Shown here piece after piece: positions 35,551 to 45,419 of a stretch of DNA of 64,000 bases; positions within the stretch are counted from its first letter, which is position 1, and the number at the start of each line of letters is the position of its first letter. The translations under genes and the position numbers were made by a program. Under the pieces are notes generated by a model, which was not told where the DNA came from, did no database searches, and saw nothing but the letters and a program-made list of their open reading frames with translations. This DNA is from Hymenobacter sp. BRD67. Its GTDB lineage: Bacteria; Bacteroidota; Bacteroidia; Cytophagales; Hymenobacteraceae. The DNA lies in contig NZ_CP053904.1 of assembly GCF_013256425.1 (NCBI RefSeq), positions 744,001 to 808,000 on the forward strand. Direction: 5' to 3'.

Positions 35551-35572
35551 GCCCGCTGCAGCAGGGCTTTTT
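35551..35572 (+). terminator. Rho-independent terminator after the aldo/keto reductase gene
   Basis: A short stem (GCCC paired with GGGC around a GCTGCAGC core) at 35551-35567 is followed by five T at 35568-35572. A separate 16-bp perfect palindrome (GCAGAGGCGCCTCTGC) lies just upstream at 35537-35552. Confidence 0.6.
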
Positions 35573-35585
35573 ATATAGTAAAAAC

Positions 35586-38500
35586 CTATGGAAGAGCCGT
35601 CGACTTGGGCAAGGGGCCGGTGACGGGCGGCACTGGCAGCAGCCGCAGCGTCGTATCGAGGCGCTGGGTGATGACGAGCTGTCGGAACTGGCGGCGCAGC
35701 TCGGCCTGAGCCTGGGCCTGCTCTTTCTTTTGGAACATTTTTACCCGGTACTTGGTGTGGGGCACTTCCCGGCTCAGGTTCACGTAGCTGAGCTTGGCGT
35801 CGTGGCGCGTCATGGCCTCGCCGGCCTGGATGCGGGTAACCCGCTTATCGTTGTTGCCGAGCAGCGCGTGCAGCGGGTTCAGCCCCACGTAGAGGTTGGC
35901 GCGGCCATCGAGGTCGTAACGGCCGTGCACCTGCAGCTCGGTGAGGTTGCTGTTCAGGTGCAGGTCGGGGATGAGCAGCTCGTCCCGGCTCAGCAGAAAC
36001 TCGCTGCTGACGGGCTCGAAGTAGAGGTGGCCGGTGCGCTTTTTTAAGAGCTTAAAAGCATCTTGCAGGGCTTCCACGTTCACCAGCTCCAGGTCATGGA
36101 TGTTGGCCTTGAGGTACGCATTAGTATTGTCGAGGCTGGGAATAAACTTCTCGTCGAGGTCGGTGCGCAAGGCCGCCGCGCAGCGCAGGCTGCCGCGAAT
36201 ATTATCGCCCCCCGGCACATTGAGCCGCATAGCTGTAGCCGTGCCGAATAAGTCAGAAAGCTGAATGTCTTCCAGCAGGGCCTGCACCTGCAAGGGATGA
36301 TGCTGGCGGCCGGCATTGGTGATGAGGCGGCCCCGCAGCGTGATGCGGCCCCCAAGTGTGTTCACGGTGCAGTCGTCGAGCAGCGCTTCGCCAGCCTGCA
36401 AGTGCGTCAAGAGCTGAAAATCAGTGCCCTGAATAGCGGCGTAGCGCACCCGGTCGGCCTCCACGCGCAGCAGCGCCGTAAAGCGCCCGCTGGTCATGAG
36501 CGAGCCCTGGGGCTGCTGCGTGCTGCCGGGCGCGAGGCGGGCCGCCCGCCTCGCCGCACGCAGCGCCCGCCGGGCGGCAGCGGCCGCCGAGTCGGTACGG
36601 GGCGGGGCCACGCTGGCTAGCATGCGCAGCATTTGGGGCACATCGAGGGTAGGGTAGCGCAGGTAGAGGCTGGCATCGGCCTTCACAATGCGCAATCCCT
36701 CTACCTGGGCCGTAGCCGAGCCGCTGCCCACGCCCCCCTGCGGAGTTATAAAGTACACATAGGGCAGGCGCAGCGCCGGGCCATCTTTATCGAAGCGTAG
36801 GCGCAGGCTGCTTAGCTTTTCGCCATCGGGCAGCAGTAGGGAGTTGATTTCATAGTTTATTTTCCCATTGGCCGCCAGCAGCAACTCGCGGATGGCCGGA
36901 CTGCCGGGCGATTTCTTCGAGCGCCTGGGCGGGCGCGAAAGCCGGTCAAGCAAGGATTTATAATTCAGCGTATCAAATTTAAAATCAACGTTATAGGACA
37001 CCGGCACTACCCGGTTGGCCGAGTCGGTGGGCCACTGTGCTTCGCCACGCACCTCGCCGTCCCAGAGCTTGCCATGAATACCGGTTAGCTGCACCCGCTC
37101 ACCGTCGTGACGGATGCGCACGGCCAGCTCGCGCAGGGTGTCGGTGGCCAGGGCCAGCCGGCCGCAGTGGAGGGCCACATCGAGGTGCATACCCGGCGGA
37201 ATGAGGTGGCTGCCCAGCGTAGTGGCAATGCGCCGCTTGGCGGCCAGGCTGCGCGGCGGCCGGCGGCCCGTCGGGAAAGGCGTAGGAACACCGGCCTGCG
37301 GCCGCAGCAGCTGCCGCAGACTGCCCAGGTCCAGCTCATCGACCATAAAATTACCCGTGATGTCAGTCGTCGGGTGCTGGCCGGTAATATAGTCTAAAAG
37401 GTAGGTAGTAGTGGCCGACGCCCGAAAGCTCATGCCGGCCAGCACCCCCGAGGCGTTGGAGAGCTGCCATAGGCTGTCGTTGAGGCCAATGCGTACGTCC
37501 AGGTCGTGCAGGTCGTCGCGGTGCCCATCGAGCTGAAAAACAGCCTTGCGCAGGGTCGCCACGCCCCGCACCGACATACTATTGCGAAATGCCCCGCGCC
37601 GGCGCAAGTCCACCGCCGGCAGCAGGCCGTGCAGCTGCACGTCGAGGTCGGCCGTGCCCTGGCGGGCGTGCCAGCGGCCGTGGGGCAGCAGGGCCGCCAG
37701 GGCGGGCAGCTCGGTGCGGCCATGCAGCCGGCCCTGCACGTAGGGCCGGCGAAAATCGCGCAGCAAAAATGCCATATCGAGCTGCCCCACCGGCGAGTAC
37801 ACGCGGCACTGGCTCAGGTTCAGCGACATCGTCTGGGGCAGGTGCGAGGGACCATTGTCGTAGGTTCCCTGCAAGTCCCAGCGGTCGATGCGCCGCGCCG
37901 AGTCGGGCCACTGAATACTGGCCCCGCGCAGGCCGAAGTGCAGCACGATGCGCGGCCGCACCAGCGGCCCGCTCAGCCCCGACATCAGGTACTCAATCCG
38001 GGCCTTGCTGGGGCTGCTGGCTCCTTGCAGCAGGGGGCGCAGCGCGGGCGGTAGGGCAGCGTGCAGCACATCGAGCAGGGGCTGGTTGCCGGCAAAGCGC
38101 AGGTTGAGTACAGTGCCCCTGGGAGGGCCGGGGCCGGGAGCCATGTCGGCCGTGTGCGTACCGCTGATGTGAATGGTGTCGCCGTTGAGCGTGGCGCGGG
38201 TGTTGGTAAACTCTCCCTGCCGCGTGGCAAAGCTGTAGCGGTAGTTCAGCCAGGCCTGCACCGGCTCATTGGCCAGCAGGTCGCCGCTCCGGTTGCTCAG
38301 CTGGCCCAGCCGGCCAATGAAATTACCTCGCACGGTCAGCACGCCGTGGTGCAGCCCGGCCGTGGCCCGCGCCAGGTAGATACGCCCTTTTAATGCACTA
38401 TGGGTGTAGTCGTTATGCGTAAAGATGCCGAAGTTGTGAATAATGATGGAGTCGATGGCCAGGTCAATTTTGGGCGGAGCCGAAACGGCAACGCGCTTTT

Positions 38501-38909
38501 TGCCGCGCAGGCCCCAGCTGTGGCCCAGCGAATCGACACGCTGGCCAATGGCCACGTCGTGCAGGGTAAGGCGCGTTACCTGCACGCGGCGGTGCAGCAG
38601 CTCGCGCAGGTTCATGCGCAGGTCGGCGCGGCCCAGGCGCATTACGGGCAGCGTGCGCTGGTGCGAGCTGTCGCTGAGCGTAAGGTGGCTGAGTGAGGCC
38701 GTGAGGTGCGGGAAATCGTGCCAGATAGAAAACTCTACCTCAAACGGCGCCAGCACCAGTTCCGAGTTGTGGGTCAGCTGCTCGCGCACGAGCTGTTTGA
38801 CGTAGCGCTGGCCGTAGTGGCTGCCCACCAGCCAGCCAGCCAGCCCAAGCGCCAGCAGCAGAAGTAAAAAACCAACACCCAGCACGCGCCAGAGGGGAAA
38901 CGACTTCAT
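35586..38909 (-). CDS. AsmA-family envelope protein
   Basis: An 1107-residue protein with one N-terminal membrane anchor (about 8-28) and a very long periplasmic, beta-strand-rich body. The AsmA-like start (LAPFEVEFSIWHDFPHLTAS, then LSDSSH) and the AsmA-like C-terminal region (about 850-1040) are typical of AsmA/TamB-type proteins. Family knowledge: these form bridges that move lipids between inner and outer membranes. A basic, proline/serine-rich tail follows. The gene stands alone, divergent from the LacI-type regulator across 225 bp. Confidence 0.88.
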   Translation of the reverse strand: MKSFPLWRVLGVGFLLLLLALGLAGWLVGSHYGQRYVKQLVREQLTHNSELVLAPFEVEFSIWHDFPHLTASLSHLTLSDSSHQRTLPVMRLGRADLRMNLRELLHRRVQVTRLTLHDVAIGQRVDSLGHSWGLRGKKRVAVSAPPKIDLAIDSIIIHNFGIFTHNDYTHSALKGRIYLARATAGLHHGVLTVRGNFIGRLGQLSNRSGDLLANEPVQAWLNYRYSFATRQGEFTNTRATLNGDTIHISGTHTADMAPGPGPPRGTVLNLRFAGNQPLLDVLHAALPPALRPLLQGASSPSKARIEYLMSGLSGPLVRPRIVLHFGLRGASIQWPDSARRIDRWDLQGTYDNGPSHLPQTMSLNLSQCRVYSPVGQLDMAFLLRDFRRPYVQGRLHGRTELPALAALLPHGRWHARQGTADLDVQLHGLLPAVDLRRRGAFRNSMSVRGVATLRKAVFQLDGHRDDLHDLDVRIGLNDSLWQLSNASGVLAGMSFRASATTTYLLDYITGQHPTTDITGNFMVDELDLGSLRQLLRPQAGVPTPFPTGRRPPRSLAAKRRIATTLGSHLIPPGMHLDVALHCGRLALATDTLRELAVRIRHDGERVQLTGIHGKLWDGEVRGEAQWPTDSANRVVPVSYNVDFKFDTLNYKSLLDRLSRPPRRSKKSPGSPAIRELLLAANGKINYEINSLLLPDGEKLSSLRLRFDKDGPALRLPYVYFITPQGGVGSGSATAQVEGLRIVKADASLYLRYPTLDVPQMLRMLASVAPPRTDSAAAAARRALRAARRAARLAPGSTQQPQGSLMTSGRFTALLRVEADRVRYAAIQGTDFQLLTHLQAGEALLDDCTVNTLGGRITLRGRLITNAGRQHHPLQVQALLEDIQLSDLFGTATAMRLNVPGGDNIRGSLRCAAALRTDLDEKFIPSLDNTNAYLKANIHDLELVNVEALQDAFKLLKKRTGHLYFEPVSSEFLLSRDELLIPDLHLNSNLTELQVHGRYDLDGRANLYVGLNPLHALLGNNDKRVTRIQAGEAMTRHDAKLSYVNLSREVPHTKYRVKMFQKKEQAQAQAELRRQFRQLVITQRLDTTLRLLPVPPVTGPLPKSTALP

Positions 38910-39134
38910 ACGGCAAGCTACAATGACCGGGGGCTAATACAGCCGGCAACACCTGCTGCCGGCCGGGCGTTCGGCTACATACGTAAGGCCACTGGTTTCG
39001 ACCAGCACGGCCGGGATGCTTACTTGGGGCGGCAGGCTTATGTTTGCCCAACTTACCAGCTACCGCCCGCTGCCGGCCCCATCTTTGTGGTCAGGCTAGT
39101 ATAAAGTAGTTGCGTTTCTGCCTTTTCTCCGCCC

Positions 39135-40169
39135 ATGAATCGTCGTGCTTCCATCACCGACCTGGCTAAGGCCCTGGGCCTGTCGCCTTCTACCATCTCG
39201 CGGGCGCTGGCCGACCACCACGATGTGAGCGAAGCCACCAAAGTGCGGGTGCGGCAGCTGGCCAAAGAGCTGCACTACCAGCCCAATCCGCTGGCGGCGG
39301 GCCTGCGCCGGGGCCGCAGCAACACGCTCGGGGTAGTGGTGCCGCATATTACGGGGTATTTTTTTCCTGAGGTTATTCACGGCATTGCCAGCGAGGCCAG
39401 CGAAGCCGGCTTCAACGTGATGATATGCCAGTCGAACGAAGATGCGCAGCAGGAGAAGCAGATTATCGAGCTGCTGATGGGCGCGCAGGTGGCCGGTATC
39501 CTGCTCTCGCTGTCCGATACCACCCAGGACTTCGAGCATTTTGAAGCCGTGCGCCAGCAAAATGTGCCGCTGGTGTTTTTCGACCGCGTAGTACAAGGCT
39601 TTAAAGGACCCAACGTCACGTCGGTGACGCTCAACGACTACCTCGGGGCTTACCAGGTGGTCGAGCACCTGATTGCCCAGGGCTGCCGCCGCATTGCGCA
39701 CTTCACCGGCCCGCTGCACGTTAATATTCACAAAAACCGCCACCAGGGCTACCTCGATGCGCTGGCTGCCCACAGCCTCGTACCCGACCCGCGCCTCATT
39801 GCTTTCTGCGAGCTGAGCCAGCAGGGCGGAGCCGCCGCCATGCGCGGCCTACTGCGCCTCTCACCCACGCGCCGGCCCGATGGGGTTTTCTCCTCCAACG
39901 ACTTAGCGGCCGTAGGAGGCATGCAGGTAGCCAAAAAGCTGGGTTTCCGGGTGCCGGAAGACGTGGCCATTGCCGGCTTCAGCAACGAGGTATTTACCCA
40001 GCTTACCGAGCCTGCCCTCACCACCGTAGACCAGCGCTGCGAGCAAATGGGCCGCACCGCCGTGCAGCTGCTGCAAAAGATGCTGCCCGGCCCCGACCAT
40101 AAAAACACTACGCCCCGCGGTATTGTGCTGAAGCCTAAGCTGATAATAAGGGATTCGTCGCAGCGCTAA
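39135..40169 (+). CDS. LacI-family transcriptional regulator
   Basis: This 344-residue repressor has an N-terminal LacI helix-turn-helix (SITDLAKALGLSPSTISRAL), the hinge (LHYQPNPLAAGLRRG) and a periplasmic-binding-type sensor domain (about 65-340) ending in EQMGRTAVQLLQKML. The ligand is probably a sugar or sugar derivative, but no sugar operon lies next to it. The 225-bp region shared with the divergent AsmA-like gene would hold its own promoter. Confidence 0.93.
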   Translation: MNRRASITDLAKALGLSPSTISRALADHHDVSEATKVRVRQLAKELHYQPNPLAAGLRRGRSNTLGVVVPHITGYFFPEVIHGIASEASEAGFNVMICQSNEDAQQEKQIIELLMGAQVAGILLSLSDTTQDFEHFEAVRQQNVPLVFFDRVVQGFKGPNVTSVTLNDYLGAYQVVEHLIAQGCRRIAHFTGPLHVNIHKNRHQGYLDALAAHSLVPDPRLIAFCELSQQGGAAAMRGLLRLSPTRRPDGVFSSNDLAAVGGMQVAKKLGFRVPEDVAIAGFSNEVFTQLTEPALTTVDQRCEQMGRTAVQLLQKMLPGPDHKNTTPRGIVLKPKLIIRDSSQR

Positions 40170-40186
40170 TTCCTGGGCAATAGGAG

Positions 40187-40221
40187 AACGCCTGCCAGCC
40201 CCAGCTGGGCTAGCAGGCGTT
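40187..40221. terminator. Bidirectional terminator between convergent genes
   Basis: AACGCCTGC at 40187-40195 pairs with GCAGGCGTT at 40213-40221 around an inner CAGC/GCTG stem. It lies between the convergent regulator gene and the secreted repeat-protein gene. Confidence 0.7.
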
Positions 40222-40234
40222 TGCATACTACTTG

Positions 40235-43200
40235 TTACTCTAGCACTACGCGCCGCACCAGCGTGGTACCCGATTGCAGCCGCAAGCTGTAGATGCCGGT
40301 GGCTAGGCCGGTGGTTGTCATCACGAAGCGGGTGCCGCCGGCCGATAGGTGCACCGCCTGTCGGTGTACTACCTGCCCCATATTATTGAGAAGCTCTACT
40401 TGGGCAACGGTGGTGCCAAGGCCCGGCGGCAGACCTACCGTAAAGCTGCCGTGGGCCGGATTGGGGTATAGCTCAATTTCAGCGGCCGGCGTGGCTGTGC
40501 TGTTAGCTAGGGTCCCCACCAACCCAAACCGTAAGCTAAACCGCTCTACGAGCAACGCGCTGGCCTGGCTAGCGGTAACCGTGAAGGAGTAGGTGGGCTT
40601 ACGGCTCAGGTTTATGGTTTGGCCAGTGGCCGCGTCGGTGAGATAGGCGCTGAGGCCAAGGGGCAGGTTGCGCAAGGTGCTGGCAGTAAGCGTATAGTTG
40701 CCGGCCGCAGGTACATCTATCGTGAGGGGCAGTACCGTGGTCGCGGCGAAGGCCGGGCGTCCGTCAATGGCTAGCCTTGCTCCGGCGCCAGTTGTGCTAG
40801 CCAGGTTGAGTCCCGTCGAATTGGATAGCTTGCGGGCATCGTACTGGGCATCGAAGCCGACGGTGGCACCGGCCTCAGCGTAGGCGTAGAAATTATCGGT
40901 AGTGCCGGTAGGGGCCTGCAGCTCTAGCTGTACAAGGGGGCGGGTATCGGCGGTAGTGCGGCGCACGGCTACTTGCGGGCCAAAGCTGGTGAGCCGCTGA
41001 CGATTGTGGAAGGTGAGCATGCCGCTGGTCTGGCCCTCACTCACCCGCACAAAAAAGCCCTGGCTGCTGCCAATGAGCGAGCTGCCGCCCACGCCATTAA
41101 TATAAGCCCGGTAAGCACCGGCATAGGGGCCAGCGCTCTCAACCACGTAGCAGCTGGCATCCAGGTTGAGCCGGTCGGCAGAGTCAAACAGCGCAAAATC
41201 GAGTGGGGCGGGGTAAGGGTTGCCCACCAGATGCCAGCCGGCTTCGTCGGCTTCGGCCGTCGTGGTGGTATTGCGGTCGAGGGCTAGCACTTGGTCGCCG
41301 GTAGTGAACTGTCCTGTGAAGCTTACTACCTCGGCGGCGCTGATATTCACGGCGTAGCCCCGGCCCACGGCCAGCGGCGTGGCTAGTGCCGTCGGCACGA
41401 AGAATCCTTTATCAAAGGCCGAATACGCACTGCTGATGGTGGCCAGCCGGCTTTGGTCGTAGCCAAATACCGTCGGAAAGGGCGTGATGGTGCCCGGTGT
41501 GGCCGACACATTGTAGGCATTAGCCTGGCTGATTTCGGGTGCGAAGCCAGGCGTGGCGAGGCTAGCCACGGTGCTGCCCGCCACCGGCGAGGAATAATGG
41601 CGATAGCCCCGGCCGGGGTTCGTGCTAGGGTCGAGGTAGCGCTGCATAGTGCCAGTGGTGCCCCGCACCACGCCGCTGCCGACATTGACTACCAGCGCCG
41701 TGCCGCCCGGGCCCGAGGGTAGGGTGAAGGGCAAGCCGTTGAGTACGAGGTCACCGGTGCCGCCCACAGTTACTACCTGGGCCACGGTGAGGGGGCTGGT
41801 CAGGGTCACGTCGTTGGCGTTGGTGGTCGTAAGGTTGCGTGCTTGGCTGGGCAGGCCCGAGCCGGTAAGCTGGGGGCCAAGGCCATTATAGACGTAGCTG
41901 GCATCAGGTGAAAACGAGCGGGTGCCTGCTAGTTGCACCGCGCCGGTGGGGCCGGTAATGCTGATGCCTGCTGCATCACAAATGCCGAGCGTAGCGCCGC
42001 TGGCAAGCGTGAAAGTGCCCGGCCCGCTCAGCGGCTGGCAGCTAGTGACTAGGGTGCCGCCGTCCTGCACGGTTAGCCCGGCCATCACCGTGAGGGGACC
42101 GGTGAGGGTGGCCACTCCTGCGCCGCCGGTGGTGGGGCCAGTTACGAGCACGTGGTTATAAGTGCCCTGCACATTTTGAGGTGTGCTCACAATCAGGTCG
42201 CCAATCAAAATAACGAATGGCGTAGCCGAGGTGCCCGTGCCCCCACCGACGTTACGGTGATGGGCCCGGTGGTGGCCCCGATGGGTACGGTCACGGTAAT
42301 CGTAGTGCCGCCGTTGCTCACCACGAAGCCCGGCGCATTAGTGCCGTTGAACGCCACGGTAGCGGCATCGGTAAAGCCCAGGCCCGTGAGCGTCACCTGG
42401 TCGCCCGAGTTGCCGCTGCCCGGCGTGAAGCTGGTAATACTGGGCGGCGGCAGCAAGCGCGCCACCACAAAGGGCTGGCTGCTGGGGCGCGACGTGGGCT
42501 CGTACAGCCCCACGGCCGTCATGGTACCGCCCGCATCCACTACTTCGAGGTGGCCCAGCGGCGCGGTGTTTACCGGCCCGGCCCAGCTCCAGTTGCCGCT
42601 GCCATCGAGGCGCGCTACGAAGCGCCCGCTGCCCGGTAGCGTGGTGCTGCCGAAGGTAGCGGGCGCGGTATACGTGCCGGCCACCACCATCCCGCCCGCC
42701 GCGTCGGCCGCCGGTATATAAGTATAATTAGGTTGAATCTGGGCATTGGGTACGGCGATGGATTGCAGCAGCGTACCCGATGCGCTCAACCGCCGCAACA
42801 GGTACGTGCCGCCCAGGGCCGGGGCGTACACATTGCCGGCCGCATCGACTGCCGCGGCGTGCAGGTAGCCCGCATCGAAGCTGACGTACGCATTGGCGTT
42901 GCCCTCCACGTACTGCCACTGCCAGGTGGTAGCCGAGGCATCGAGCCGGGCCACGAAGGGGTAATAATAATTGACCACGGGGCAGCCGGTCAGGTTCAGG
43001 CTGCCTAGCTGCGCGGTGCCTTGCACCATGCCGCCCACCACGTAGGCCCCGGTGCCATCCTGCTGCACCGAGTTGAAGAGCAGGTTGTTATAGGCCACGT
43101 TGTTGCCGATGCCCGCGCCGCCGGCCTGGCGCAGCCACTGCCACTGCCCGGCCGCGCTGATGCGTGCCAGAAAGCCATCGTACTGCCCGGTGGCCGTAGC

Positions 43201-45299
43201 CGTAAGTGAGCCGCCGCTGCTGGCCGCCAGCGAGCCCGAGAACGTACCAGCCAGCACCAGGTCGTCGGTGGCCGGGTCGCGGCACAGGCTGAAGGGTTGG
43301 TTGTCGCCAGTGCCCGCCAGGCTGGTTACCCAGCGCGGGGTGCCGGTGGCCGCGTCGAGCTGCGCCACGAACGTGTCGTTGCTGGCCACGTTGTCCACGA
43401 TAGTCAGGTGGGTACTGGCAGTGCCCGGCGTGCCCGGCGCCGACAGGCTGCCGAAGGTAATGTTATGGCCCTTGAAAAAACCCGTCACCGTCACGCGGCC
43501 CGCCGCGTCCACGGCAATACCAGTGCCGCATTCGGAGGGCAAGCCGTAACCATTGCTGTAGCCGGCCTCGACTCCGGCCACTGCCCATAGCCAGTTACCG
43601 ACCGGGTCGAGCTTTCCGACAAAGACATTGAAGCTGCCCGCGTTAACGAGGCGGGTAGGCACGGGCGTGGCGAGTACCATGTTGCCATCGAAAGCTCCGG
43701 TCACGTAGGTGTTGCCGGCCGCGTCGTGCGTGGTGGCGCTGATAGTCAGGTTGCCGCCATTATCGGTGCGCAATGCCTGCGTCCAGGCTCCTGCGTCGGG
43801 GTCGAGCCGGGCGGCATATACGCTGGATTGCGAGTTCGCAAATTCTCCATTAGAAACCGGTACCCGGTCGTAGGCCGACGCCCGTTGCTCGGTACCAAAA
43901 AGCAGGGTATTAGTAAATTGCCCCGTGGGATAGAGGCTGCCATCGAGTCCCACGGAAAGGCCGCGCACATCCTGCGGGTAACCGCTCGCCGGCAGGGTAA
44001 CGGCATTGAGCCAGGTGCCCGTAGCGCCGGCGGCCTGTGCCACAAATCCGTGTGCGCTGGGGCCAGGCAGCAGCAGCGTAGCAGCGGGGCCAAAGGCTTT
44101 CGGGCCCAGCCCTAGAATTCCGCCCACGCTTACCCGGGTGCCGGCCGGGTCTACTGTCACCGTTAAGGCCTGGTCGCTGATGCCATCAGGTGGGTTGGTA
44201 CCGCCGCCGCTGGCCGTGACGCCCGCCTGGGTGGCCCAGCGCCAGGTGCCATCGGCGCTCAGGCTGGCTAGCAGGGCGTCGATGCCGCCCCGGGCCGTGA
44301 GCGTGGGCAGGGCCAGGCTGTCGCCGAAATCAATTACGTTCCTGAAATAGCCGCCCAGATAAAGATTGCCGCTGGCATCACCCGCGAGTGCCTGGCTTGC
44401 ATCGAAGTTGACGCCTCCCGCCCTGGTAGCCCACTGCCAGGTGCCGGTGGCCGCGTCAAGCTGCGCCACGAATATATCCTGGCCGCTGAGTACCCCTGGG
44501 GTGCCGGAGCGGGCGTACAGCCGGGACTGGGGGGCAAAATCGACACTATCCCGGAAAGAGCCCGTGACGCTCACCCGCCCGGCGGCGTCAACGACGATAC
44601 CCCGGCCCGCGTCGGGGTTGGTAGACCCCGCGCGCATGGCCCACTGCCAGGTATTGGTGGAGCTAAGGCTGGCTATTAGAATGTCGGTGTCGTAGGTGGA
44701 CCTACCACTGGCCGTAGCCAGCGCCGGCAAGCTACCGAAGGTGGCCGACTGGATAAAATTGCCCGTCACGAAGGCCGTGCCGTCGGCCTGCACGGCCAGG
44801 CCGGCAAACTGGTCGGCCCGGGGCCCACCGGCCCGCGCCGCGCCCAACCAGCTGCCATCGGCCGAGAGCCGCGCCACGAAGCCATCGGTGCCGCCTGCGC
44901 TGCTGAAAGTAGTGCTGCCAAATGCCGCTGTCCCCGAAAAATACCCTGCTACCACCGGCTGGCCGGCCCCGTCCAGGGCCAGGGCCAGCGGCGTACCCGA
45001 GCCGCCACCGCCGCGCAGTACCCACAGCGGCTTACCGCTGGGGTCGCGCTTGAGAATGAAGAGGCTGCCGGCCCCGCGCTGGGCCGGGGCAGCAGGTCGT
45101 CGAAAGCTATGCTGTAGCCGCCCGTGCCGGCTACGTAGGTGTTGCCACTGGCATCGATTACCACCTGGTAGCCGACGCTGGTCCCGGAAAATTGGTAGTT
45201 AGCCGGGCCGCTACCCCACTTTATTCCTTGGCCATAGGCCGTGCTTAAGCCAAGCAGGTAAAGCGCCAACAATACCCAACGTAGTAATTGTATTTTCAT
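40235..45299 (-). CDS. Giant secreted beta-propeller-like repeat protein with T9SS tail
   Basis: From ATG 45299 a signal peptide (KIQLLRWVLLALYLLGLSTA) is followed by many repeats of the SBBP kind, each with G-x-x-Y-V-x-G-x-F and W-Q-W-A-x-x-A motifs. Then come an IPT/TIG domain (ITSFTPGSGNSGDQVTLTGL), a long beta-rich region and a C-terminal sorting domain (YPNPAHGSF ... GIYSLRL). Two breaks interrupt it: at the four-G run 45086-45089 and the five-C run 42240-42244 (plus-strand view). One extra base at each gives a single protein of about 1688 residues. It is exported by type IX secretion and probably surface-anchored. Ligand unknown. Confidence 0.85.
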
Positions 45300-45419
45300 G
45301 CCAAGATAAGCAAGACCAGAGAGCAGCAATTCGAGTCTGACCGAACGAATCCTGCTAAACCCAGCCGGCTTATCCGCAATACTACTATGCTACCCCGAAG
45401 ATAGGGTGCTGTCTTCGAA

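Noticed and set aside
35537..35552. 16-bp palindrome GCAGAGGCGCCTCTGC as a regulator site
   Set aside because: It lies just after the aldo/keto reductase stop beside a T-tract hairpin and is better explained as part of the termination region.
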